Source of the DNA: Pseudomonadota bacterium
GTDB lineage: Bacteria > Pseudomonadota > Gammaproteobacteria > Steroidobacterales > Steroidobacteraceae
Length of the DNA: 64,000 nucleotides
Direction: 5' to 3'
Assembly (NCBI GenBank): GCA_016705325.1
Contig: JADIYJ010000031.1
Coordinates: 60,535 to 124,534, forward strand
This document shows positions 25,873-33,304 of this stretch, in pieces (position 1 is the first letter of the stretch; each line of letters begins with the position of its first letter). The translations under genes and the position numbers were made by a program. The notes under the pieces were generated by a model. That model ran no database searches, was not told the DNA's origin, and was given only the letters and a program-made list of their open reading frames with translations.

Positions 25873-27966
25873 ATGTCCACTGCCACTGTCCTGCTCATCA
25901 GCGCCGAGGCCGCCGACCGGGCGTATCTTGCCGGGGCGCTGGCCGCGATCCGCGGTCAGCCGTACCGGCTCGAGGTCGTGTCGTCGCTCGCGGCAGCGCT
26001 CGGCCGCATCAAGCACGGCCGTGTCGACACGATCCTGCTGGCGCTGACGCTGCCCGACAGCGACGGTCTCACGACCTTCCTGCGCCTGCAGCCGAAAGCG
26101 ACGCACGTGCCGATCGTGGTTCTCGTCGGCCCGGGCGAGGACGAAATCGGCGCCGAAGCCATTGCGCGCGGCGCGCTCGATTCACTGCAGCGCGACCATC
26201 TCAGTGCGACGCTGGTCGAGCGTGTGCTGCGGTACGCGACCGAGCGCACGCACACGATGCTGGCCCTGAAGGCGTCGGAGCAGCGTTATCGCGAACTGTT
26301 CCAGAACGTGACGGCCGGCGTGTTCCAGACGACCGCGGACGGCAAGTTCATGGCGGCGAATCCGGCCCTCGTGCGCATGCTCGGCTACGACTCCGAGGAC
26401 GAGCTGCTCGAGCTCGACGTCACCCGCGACATCTACATGGACCCGGAACAGCGCGGCAACTGGACCAGGACGATGCAGGAGACCGGCGAGGTCCGCAACG
26501 CCGAACTCGTATTGAAGCGCAAGGACGGCTCGAAGATCGTCGTCCTGGAGAATTCCCGTGCCGTGACCGATGCCGACGGCCGCACGCTGTTCTACGAAGG
26601 CACCCTGACCGACATCACGGCCTCCCACGAACTTTCGCTGCAGCTGTCGTACGAAGCGAGTCACGACGCACTGACGGGTCTGTCGAACCGCCGTGAATTC
26701 GAGTTGCGGCTGCAGCGCGCGCTCGAGCTGTCGCAGGCGACGGGGGCGGAGCACGCGATGCTCTACCTCGACCTCGACCGTTTCAAGACGGTGAACGACA
26801 CCAGCGGCCACGTCGCTGGTGACGAGTTGCTGCGCCAGCTCGGTGAGGTGCTGCAGCAGCGGGTCCGCACCAACGACGTCGTGGCGCGCCTCGGCGGCGA
26901 CGAATTCGGCGTGCTGCTGCACAACTGCAAGCCCGAGGATGCGCAGCAGATCGCCGCCAACCTGCTGCGGACCGTCGATGAATTCGAGTTCGTCTGGGGC
27001 ACGAACAAGTTCACGCTCGGCGTCAGCATTGGCCTGGTCGCGATCGACTCGCACTTCAAGCGCCTCACGCAGGTGATGAATGCGGCCGACTCGGCCTGCT
27101 ACTCGGCCAAGGACTCGGGTCGGCACCGGGTGGCGGTGTACCAGGAAGACACGCTGCTGCTCGAGCCGCGCCACGGTGAAATGGACTGGGTGGCGCGTGC
27201 AAAGCGCGCGCTGGTCGAGAACCGGCTGTTTCTCGAAGCGCAGGAAATCCGCCCGCTGACCCAGCCTCCCGACGCCGCGCCACGCCTGCCCCACTACGAA
27301 CTGCTGCTGCGCATGCGCGACGAGTCCGGCCGCGCCGTCCCGCCCGGCGCTTTCCTGCCGGCCGTGGAACGCTACAACCTGTCGGTTCGCTACGATCGCT
27401 GGGTGATCGCGACGGCGATCGAATGGGCGCGGACGCACGCCGAGGTCTTCAAGCGCATCTCGCGGATCTTCATCAACCTGTCGCGCGACAGCGTCGCCGA
27501 TCCCGAAACAGGCGAGTTCATCCGCCAGAGCCTCGCGGCGAGCGGGGTGGATCCGCGATGCGTCGGCTTCGAGACCGCCGAGAACATCGCCATCGGCAAT
27601 CTGGGCAAGGCCAATGCGCTGATCGTGACGCTGCGGCGCATCGGGTGCTCGTTCGCGCTCGACGATTTCGGCAGTGGCGTGTCTTCCTTTGCCTATCTCA
27701 AGGCGCTGGGCGTCGATTACCTCAAGATCGACGGCATGTTCATCGGCAACATGTCGCAGGACCGCGTCGACTACGCCATGGTCCGTTCGATCAAGGAGAT
27801 CGGGCACGTGATGGGCAAGGTGGTCGTCGCCGAGTCGGTCGAAAGCGAGTCGGCGCTGCAGAACCTGCGCGAGATCGGCGTCGACTACGCGCAGGGTTTC
27901 GTGATCGGGGCGCCAAGGGCGCTCGAGGAGATCGGGTCGGTGCAGGTGGCCGACTTGCTCGCGTAG
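25873..27966 (+). CDS. Pseudo-receiver/PAS/GGDEF/EAL cyclic-di-GMP protein
   Basis: A 697-residue c-di-GMP turnover protein. Domain order: receiver-like domain (1-120), PAS (about 135-255), GGDEF (about 265-430), EAL (about 445-690). The receiver lacks its phospho-acceptor: the aspartate position in ILLALTLPDSDG is Ala57, and the N-terminal acidic pocket is ISAEAADR, so phosphorylation looks impossible. The cyclase half has an intact GGDEF and an RTND inhibitory I-site five residues before it. The phosphodiesterase half keeps ELLLR, DDFGSGVSSF, YLKIDGMFI and AESVES, so it may be active. Both activities are therefore possible; net direction is unknown. The start at 25873 is the first ATG with receiver homology. 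Confidence 0.9.
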   Translation: MSTATVLLISAEAADRAYLAGALAAIRGQPYRLEVVSSLAAALGRIKHGRVDTILLALTLPDSDGLTTFLRLQPKATHVPIVVLVGPGEDEIGAEAIARGALDSLQRDHLSATLVERVLRYATERTHTMLALKASEQRYRELFQNVTAGVFQTTADGKFMAANPALVRMLGYDSEDELLELDVTRDIYMDPEQRGNWTRTMQETGEVRNAELVLKRKDGSKIVVLENSRAVTDADGRTLFYEGTLTDITASHELSLQLSYEASHDALTGLSNRREFELRLQRALELSQATGAEHAMLYLDLDRFKTVNDTSGHVAGDELLRQLGEVLQQRVRTNDVVARLGGDEFGVLLHNCKPEDAQQIAANLLRTVDEFEFVWGTNKFTLGVSIGLVAIDSHFKRLTQVMNAADSACYSAKDSGRHRVAVYQEDTLLLEPRHGEMDWVARAKRALVENRLFLEAQEIRPLTQPPDAAPRLPHYELLLRMRDESGRAVPPGAFLPAVERYNLSVRYDRWVIATAIEWARTHAEVFKRISRIFINLSRDSVADPETGEFIRQSLAASGVDPRCVGFETAENIAIGNLGKANALIVTLRRIGCSFALDDFGSGVSSFAYLKALGVDYLKIDGMFIGNMSQDRVDYAMVRSIKEIGHVMGKVVVAESVESESALQNLREIGVDYAQGFVIGAPRALEEIGSVQVADLLA

Positions 27967-27969
27967 CGC

Positions 27970-28076
27970 GGGGAGGGGAGGAAGGGGAGGAAGGGAAGGG
28001 AGGAAGGAGGGAAGGAGGGAGGAAGGGAAGGGGGGAGGAAGGGGGGAAGGGGAGGAAGAGGGGAAGGGAAAAGGGG
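27970..28076 (+). repeat. 107-base purine-only (G/A) tract
   Basis: An unbroken run of G and A, built from irregular GGGAAGGA-type units with many runs of three to six G. It lies between the stop of the GGDEF/EAL gene and the TetR promoter. Such tracts can form triplex (H-DNA) or G-quadruplex structures and are prone to length change; no coding potential is seen in it. Confidence 0.9.
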
Positions 28077-28107
28077 TTGCGGGGCGGCCATTTTTTTTGG
28101 CTATTGT

Positions 28108-28129
28108 ATTAATCAAATGTTTGATTAAT
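28108..28129. promoter_or_regulatory. Perfect palindrome, probable TetR operator
   Basis: ATTAATCAAA (28108-28117) and TTTGATTAAT (28120-28129) are perfect ten-base arms around TG, in an AT-rich island directly upstream of the TetR gene start. Size and position suit autorepression by the encoded regulator; the binding itself is inferred. Confidence 0.75.
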
Positions 28130-28138
28130 ATTGCAGGT

Positions 28139-28816
28139 GTGGCAACACCAGATCCTCAGGCTCGCAAGACCCCGTCCCGCCGCCCGGGCCGGCCCACCGG
28201 CGGGGATGCGGCCGTCCGTGAATCCCTGCTCGAGCACGGCCGCGAACTGCTGCTGCAGCACGGCTTCGGCAACGTCAGCACCCGCCGGATTGCGGCGGCG
28301 GCGGGCACCACGCCCGCGATGATTCACTATTACTTTGGCGACAAGCTCGGCCTGTACCGGGCGATGATCGAGAGTGCCGTGCAGCCATTGATCGACAGTG
28401 TCCGGCGACTGGAGCAGGCCGCCGGCGATGAGGCGCCGGGCCTCGACGCCGTCATGCGCGCGTACATGCGGATGGTCGCCGCCAACCCCTGGTTTCCTGC
28501 GCTGCTCATCCGGGAGGTGCTGGATCAGAACGGGCGGATGCGGGGCGATTTCATCGAGCGATTTGCCGGGAGGACTGCGCCGGCGCTGGTCGCGGTGCTG
28601 CGGCGAGAACGTGAACAGGGGCGACTGCGCGTCGACCTCGACCCGCAATTTGCCGCAGTCTCGCTGCTCAGTCTTTGTGTCTTCCCGTTCGTGTCGCTGC
28701 CGATCACGGGCCCGGTGCTCGGCTTCCGCCCGGAGGGTGACGAACTCGACCGCTTCATCAGCCACACGGCGCAGTTGTTCCGCGAAGGTGTCGCGGCACA
28801 CGGAGACCGGAAATGA
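28139..28816 (+). CDS. TetR/AcrR family regulator (CecR/YbiH-like context)
   Basis: A repressor of about 225 residues. The helix-turn-helix is seen in ESLLEHGRELLLQHGFGN and VSTRRIAAAAGTTPAMIHYYFG (about residues 25-70), followed by a helical ligand domain. The start is uncertain: the frame opens at TTG 28097 inside the operator region, and I prefer the GTG at 28139 just after the palindrome. It is the first gene of a four-gene operon with a HlyD-type adaptor and ABC transporter, overlapping the adaptor gene by four bases. The same gene order is found for the E. coli ybiH-ybhGFSR locus, which argues that it represses this export system. Inducer unknown. Confidence 0.85.
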   Translation: MATPDPQARKTPSRRPGRPTGGDAAVRESLLEHGRELLLQHGFGNVSTRRIAAAAGTTPAMIHYYFGDKLGLYRAMIESAVQPLIDSVRRLEQAAGDEAPGLDAVMRAYMRMVAANPWFPALLIREVLDQNGRMRGDFIERFAGRTAPALVAVLRREREQGRLRVDLDPQFAAVSLLSLCVFPFVSLPITGPVLGFRPEGDELDRFISHTAQLFREGVAAHGDRK

Positions 28817-29775
28817 GCAGATTCGCCCGGCTTGTACTGTCCACGCTGCTGGTCGCAGCCGGCTGCGCCAGGGAGCAACCGGTCGAGGTGCACGGCACCG
28901 TCGAACGCGACCGGCTGGAGATCATCGCGGAGTCGAACGAGCGAATCGTCGAAATCGACGTGCACGAAGGCGATCGCGTGCAGGCCGGAACCGTCCTCGT
29001 GCGGCAGGAGGCCGGCATCGCGCAACCGCGCATCGACCAGTCGCGAGCCGCGGTGCTCGAGGCACAGCGGCATCTCGCGGACCTGGAGCAAGGTCCGCGC
29101 CAGCGCGAAATCGTTGCAGCCCGCGCCACGCTCGGCGGCGCCGAGAGCGAGCTGCAGACGGCACAGAGCGAATATGAGCGGGTGCAGGCGCTGGTGCAGC
29201 GCAAGCTGCTGAGCCAGTCCAGCCTGGACCAGGCGCGCGCCAGGCGCGACTCCGCGCGAGCAGTGCGTGATGCGGCTCGCGCAGGTTACGAACTGCTGCA
29301 GCAAGGGACCCGGACCGAACAGGTCGCTGCAGCCCGCGCCGCCGTTGAACGTGCCACTGCGTCCCAGGCCGAAATCGAAACGGTTGCCTCGCGCCATACC
29401 GTGACTGCGCCGCGCGCCGCCCTCGTCGAGGCCTTGCCGTACAAACTCGGTGAGCGCCCCACCGCCGGCCGACCCGTCGCGATTCTGCTCGCTGACGGGG
29501 TTCCTTACGCACGCGTGTACGTGCCCGAACCGCTGCGCACGAATTTCACGGCCGGCGCACGCGTCGAAGCGACGGTCGATGGATACGCGGAGCGCATCCA
29601 GGGCACGGTGCGCTACGTCTCGGCGGAGGCAGCGTTCACGCCGTATTACGCTCTCACGCAGAAGGATCGCTCGCGGCTCGCGTACCTTGCGGAAATCACG
29701 CTCGATGATCCGGCCGCGCAGGCACTGCCCGCCGGCCTGCCGGTCCAGGTGTTCGTCCCGGCCGTGCGCCCATGA
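28813..29775 (+). CDS. HlyD-family periplasmic adaptor lipoprotein
   Basis: A 320-residue membrane fusion/adaptor protein. The N-terminus is a lipoprotein signal with cysteine in LLVAAGCARE, so it should be anchored in the inner membrane facing the periplasm. HGTVERDRLEI and VHEGDRVQAGTVLVRQ form the first half of the lipoyl domain. A long helical hairpin (about residues 75-190) with many Glu/Arg/Ala/Gln follows, then a beta-barrel domain (GARVEATVDGYAERIQG). It resembles YbhG. It overlaps both neighbours by four bases and links the ABC transporter to an outer membrane channel; no channel gene is in this operon. Confidence 0.87.
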   Translation: MSRFARLVLSTLLVAAGCAREQPVEVHGTVERDRLEIIAESNERIVEIDVHEGDRVQAGTVLVRQEAGIAQPRIDQSRAAVLEAQRHLADLEQGPRQREIVAARATLGGAESELQTAQSEYERVQALVQRKLLSQSSLDQARARRDSARAVRDAARAGYELLQQGTRTEQVAAARAAVERATASQAEIETVASRHTVTAPRAALVEALPYKLGERPTAGRPVAILLADGVPYARVYVPEPLRTNFTAGARVEATVDGYAERIQGTVRYVSAEAAFTPYYALTQKDRSRLAYLAEITLDDPAAQALPAGLPVQVFVPAVRP

Positions 29776-30839
29776 ACGCCGTGCCCCAGGCAATCGCACC
29801 GGCGGGCGAGACGGAGCACGCGATCCGCGCGCGCGGCCTGACGCGGCGCTTCGGGCACGTCACGGCCGTGGACGGAATCGACCTCGACATTCCGCGGGCG
29901 CGCATCTACGGCTTCCTCGGTCCCAACGGGTCGGGCAAGTCGACCTCGATCCGCATGCTGTGCGGCCTGCTGCAACCGAGCGCCGGCACCGTCAACGTGC
30001 TCGGCCACGAAATGCCCCGCGATGCCGAGCCACTGCGAACGCGGCTCGGTTACATGACACAGAAGTTCTCACTCTGGGACGACCTCACCGTGAGCGAGAA
30101 CCTGCAGTTCATGGGGCAGGTGTTCGGGTTGCCGGCGCAACGCCGGCGGGCACGCGTTGCCGTCGTGGTCGAAGAATTTGACCTGGCGTCACTGTTCAAA
30201 CAGCGCGCCGGGACGCTGAGCGGCGGCCAGCGCCAGCGCCTCGCGCTCGCGGCAGCGACGCTGCACGAGCCCGAACTGCTGCTGCTCGACGAGCCGACCA
30301 GCGCGGTGGATCCGCAGAGTCGCCGTGACTTCTGGGAAAGCCTCTTCGACCTGGTCGCGCGTGGCGTGACGATCCTCGTGTCGACGCACTACATGGACGA
30401 AGCCGAGCGCTGTCACGAACTCGCGATCCTCGCCAGCGGCCGGATCGTCGCGCAGGGCCCGCCGCAGCAACTGATGGCGGAAATTCCTGCGGCGGTGGTC
30501 GAGGTCGAGGCGGCGGATACGGTCGCCGCCCGGCGCGCTCTCGTCATGGACGCGAGCGTGCTCAGCGTTGCGCAACTCGGAACGCGACTGCACGTACTGA
30601 TCGACCCGGCAACACCGGAACCCGAAACTCGTGTCCTGCAGCGGCTGCGCGCTGCGTCGGTCGCAGCGCAATCGACGCTGGTGCGAGCCAGTCTCGAAGA
30701 TGTCTTCGTCGCCGCCACCGGCTTCGGCCGTGCGGCCGGACCAGCGGCAGGGCTGAGGCCGTCATGCTGCTCCGGCTCTTTGCGATCACGTCCAAGGAAG
30801 TGCGGCAACTGGCCCGCGACCGGCTCACGTTCGGCATGA
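29772..30839 (+). CDS. ABC transporter ATP-binding protein (YbhF-like, single domain)
   Basis: A 355-residue ATPase with Walker A GPNGSGKST, Q-loop in GYMTQKFSLWDDLTV, signature LSGGQRQRLALA, Walker B LLLLDEPTSAVDP and the switch histidine in LVSTHYMDE. The C-terminal extension (after residue 235) is the small domain typical of ABC-2 type ATPases with EDVFVA. The reading frame runs 76 bases into the permease gene, so its last 25 residues (CCSGSLRSRPRK onward) are read out of frame with it. YbhF itself has two ATPase domains in one chain; this one has a single domain. Confidence 0.9.
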   Translation: MNAVPQAIAPAGETEHAIRARGLTRRFGHVTAVDGIDLDIPRARIYGFLGPNGSGKSTSIRMLCGLLQPSAGTVNVLGHEMPRDAEPLRTRLGYMTQKFSLWDDLTVSENLQFMGQVFGLPAQRRRARVAVVVEEFDLASLFKQRAGTLSGGQRQRLALAAATLHEPELLLLDEPTSAVDPQSRRDFWESLFDLVARGVTILVSTHYMDEAERCHELAILASGRIVAQGPPQQLMAEIPAAVVEVEAADTVAARRALVMDASVLSVAQLGTRLHVLIDPATPEPETRVLQRLRAASVAAQSTLVRASLEDVFVAATGFGRAAGPAAGLRPSCCSGSLRSRPRKCGNWPATGSRSA

Positions 30840-31855
30840 TCGTCGGCATTCCGCTGATGCAGATACTGCTGTTCGGCTATGCCATCAATTTCGACGTCCG
30901 TGACCTGGATGCGGCAGTCGTCGACGATGCGAGAACGAGCCACTCCCGTGCGCTCGTCGCAGACCTGCAGGCAACCGGTGTGATCGTGCTGCGTCCGCCC
31001 AGTCCTGGCCTGTCGGACCTGCGCCGGCGGATGGAGAGCGGCGAGATCAGCGTCGGCATCGTGATTCCCAACGACTTCGAGCGTCGGCGGCTGGGCAACG
31101 ACCGTGCCGTCGCGCAGATCCTGGTCAACGGCTCGGAACCGATGATCGACGCGGTCGCCCGCGGGCTGGCATCGGTGCCGTTGCCGGTGCGGGCGGGGGA
31201 TTACAGGTCGCGCACGCCCGTTTTCGAGGTGCGCACGGAATACAATCCGGAACGACGCACCGCGGTGCAGATCGTGCCAGCCTTGATCGGCGTTATCCTC
31301 AACATGACCATGGTGATCTTCACGGCGGCAGCGATCGTGCGTGAACGCGAACGCGGCAACCTCGAGCTGCTGATCGCGACGCCGATCCGCTCGTGGGAAC
31401 TGATGGCCGGCAAGCTGATTCCCTACGTGCTGATCGGTCTCATACAGACGACGCTGATCCTGACGGTCGGCGCGCGGATCTTCGACGTCCCGATCAACGG
31501 CAGCCTGCTCGATCTCTACCTCGCCGCGGCGCTGTTCATCGCGGCCACGCTCACGCTCGGCCTCGTCATCTCCACGTTCGCCCGCACGCAATTCCAGGCA
31601 TTCCAGCTGTCGTTCCTGACGCTGCTGCCGTCGATCCTGCTGTCCGGCTTCATGTTTCCCTTCGACGGCATGCCGCCGCTGGCGCGCATGATCGCGCAGG
31701 CGCTGCCGCTCACGCATTTCGTGGAAATGATCCGCGCCATCCTGCTGCGCGGCGCGCCGCTGGCGGCGATGCAGGTGCCGGCGATGAAGCTGGGGGCGTT
31801 CCTGGTCATCGCGCTCGCGATCGCGACGCTCAGGTTCCACAAGCGGCTCGACTGA
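30764..31855 (+). CDS. ABC-2 type transporter permease (YbhS/YbhR-like)
   Basis: A 363-residue membrane protein. One helix lies at residues 25-45, then a large periplasmic domain (about 50-170) and five helices (VIFTAAAIVRERERGNLELLIATP is the conserved ABC-2 signature). The end LPLTHFVEMIRAILLRG is also typical. In E. coli the system has two permeases; here there is one, which may act as a homodimer. It begins inside the ATPase gene and ends the operon. Substrate is unknown, as with most of the family. Confidence 0.9.
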   Translation: MLLRLFAITSKEVRQLARDRLTFGMIVGIPLMQILLFGYAINFDVRDLDAAVVDDARTSHSRALVADLQATGVIVLRPPSPGLSDLRRRMESGEISVGIVIPNDFERRRLGNDRAVAQILVNGSEPMIDAVARGLASVPLPVRAGDYRSRTPVFEVRTEYNPERRTAVQIVPALIGVILNMTMVIFTAAAIVRERERGNLELLIATPIRSWELMAGKLIPYVLIGLIQTTLILTVGARIFDVPINGSLLDLYLAAALFIAATLTLGLVISTFARTQFQAFQLSFLTLLPSILLSGFMFPFDGMPPLARMIAQALPLTHFVEMIRAILLRGAPLAAMQVPAMKLGAFLVIALAIATLRFHKRLD

Positions 31856-31858
31856 CCT

Positions 31859-31888
31859 GCGCCTGGGCCCTGCCATTGCCCCAGGCGC
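31859..31888 (+). terminator. GC-rich hairpin after the ABC operon
   Basis: GCGCCTGGG (31859-31867) pairs with CCCAGGCGC (31880-31888) over a 12-base loop, three bases after the permease stop. No T run follows, so it may act as a 3'-end stabiliser or a weak terminator. Confidence 0.5.
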
Positions 31889-31923
31889 GCGACAAGGCAG
31901 AGACGCGGCATCGCGGTGTGGTC

Positions 31924-32048
31924 GATCCGGCGCTTGTCCCCGAGCTTGGCATGACAGAGACTCGACACTGGCATGCGGTTGATCCGGCGCTTGTCCCCGA
32001 GCTTGGAAAGGCAGACACGCGCTCGGGGACAAGCGCCGGATCGACCGC
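31924..32048. repeat. REP-like repeat cluster, two direct copies and one inverted
   Basis: A 26-base core (starting GATCCGGCGCTTGTCCCC) occurs at 31924-31949 and again at 31981-32006, 57 bases apart. An inverted copy lies at 32021-32048, and together with 31975-32002 it makes a 28-base-pair hairpin with one G-T mismatch and an 18-base loop. The cluster fills the 278-base space between the ABC permease and the AraC gene. The type resembles dispersed intergenic repeats of the REP family; genome-wide copies cannot be checked here. Confidence 0.75.
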
Positions 32049-32133
32049 ATGTCGCATGCCGCGTGTCGCGCAGGCGTAGCGTCGGGTCGCGGCAGTCGCA
32101 CGTCTGGATCCGCGACGGCGGAGGGTCGCGGGC

Positions 32134-33213
32134 TCAGGCAGCTCTTGCGCGCCTGTCGACAGCCGTACGCCATTGTCGTGGAGTCCGGCCGGTCCAGCCC
32201 TTGAAAGCCCGCGAGAACGCGCCAGGTTTGGAGTAATGCAGCGTTGCCGCGACATCCGCGATCGGCATGCGCGAATCCTCCAGCAGTTGCCGCGCCAGCT
32301 CGCAGCGCAGGTCTTCGAGCAGTTCCTTGGCGCTGCTGCCCTCCGCCTCGAGTCGCTCCCGCAGCCTGCGCGGCTTGATGCCGAGGACCTTGGCGACCTT
32401 GTCGGTTGAAGGCGATGTTGCGATGACCATGCGAGTCAGGGCGCGGATCGTCAGTTCGGTGATGGTTGCAGGCCGAGCAGCATCGAGTTCAGCCGCGAGC
32501 CCCAGCAAGCGGGTTCTTGTGGCCGGGTCGGCGCCCGCGACGGGCTGATCGAGAAAGCGTGCGGGAAAGATCAACGCTGAGTGAGGGGCGTCGAACCTGA
32601 TTGGTGCCCGAAAGAACGAGCGGTACGGTGCCACCAGTCGCGGCCGGTCGCGGGACAACATGACCTCGGATGGGGCCCATCGGGCGCCGCAGAGGCACCT
32701 CATGACGGAACAAGCGATGGCGATGCTCGCATCCAGGATCTGCGCTGTGCCGGGCGTATTCGGGTGGTGGATCAAGTACGAAAGTTCGACGTCTTCGGCG
32801 CCGTGCAGGTTGAGTGCGACGACACCGCCACGGTCGTGCAGGTGCAGGTGTGCGATGAACAGGCGCAGTGCCGCATGTACCGACTCCGCATGCCTGAAAA
32901 GATGGCCAGCGATGCCGGCTGCGGCGGGGCCCGAGCGGATGCCAAGGAGCAAGCCGAAGTGGGGGCACGCGCTGGCGGCCACGCATTCGACGATGAGTCG
33001 ACCCACGAGATCGAACGGCACACGACTGGAGGCGTCAGCAAGCGCACCCCGGTCGACTCCTGCGCGCTCGAGCACCGACCAGGGCTCCACTCCGAACTCA
33101 CGCAGTAAGGAAGGGATGGCCTGCAGCGGCGCAACCGACATGTCCGCGGACGCTGGCAGCACGCTGCGCGCGGAGGCTCGCGTGGACGTGCGGGCGGCTT
33201 TTGCCGGGATCAT
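32134..33213 (-). CDS. AraC-family transcriptional regulator (OruR-like)
   Basis: A regulator of up to 359 residues (a second possible start is at 33141, giving 335). The N-terminal part is the arabinose-binding-like domain of the OruR type (ACPHFGLLLGIRSG and FIAHLHLHDRGGVVAL). The C-terminal AraC DNA-binding domain has two helix-turn-helix units, the second in ADVAATLHYSKPGAFSRAFKGWTGRTPRQWR. It is divergent from the arylsulfatase gene with about 91 bases (or 163) between, so it is a likely regulator of that operon; ligand unknown. Confidence 0.88.
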   Translation of the reverse strand: MIPAKAARTSTRASARSVLPASADMSVAPLQAIPSLLREFGVEPWSVLERAGVDRGALADASSRVPFDLVGRLIVECVAASACPHFGLLLGIRSGPAAAGIAGHLFRHAESVHAALRLFIAHLHLHDRGGVVALNLHGAEDVELSYLIHHPNTPGTAQILDASIAIACSVMRCLCGARWAPSEVMLSRDRPRLVAPYRSFFRAPIRFDAPHSALIFPARFLDQPVAGADPATRTRLLGLAAELDAARPATITELTIRALTRMVIATSPSTDKVAKVLGIKPRRLRERLEAEGSSAKELLEDLRCELARQLLEDSRMPIADVAATLHYSKPGAFSRAFKGWTGRTPRQWRTAVDRRARAA

Positions 33214-33304
33214 CTGGCCAAACTAACGGGAACCGCCGGAAATGTGAAGTTTGATCGCGCTGGAGCGAGTAACCTCAACGGGTTAAACGGGTGGGAGACC
33301 AGCG

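Noticed and set aside
26182..28116. 644-codon open frame antisense to the GGDEF/EAL gene
   Set aside because: Shadow frame. It runs into the purine tract, which gives a Pro/Ser/Phe-only stretch on that strand, and nothing matches a known family.
31924..32048. CRISPR-like array
   Set aside because: Only two direct copies plus one inverted copy, no regular spacers and no cas genes in the window.
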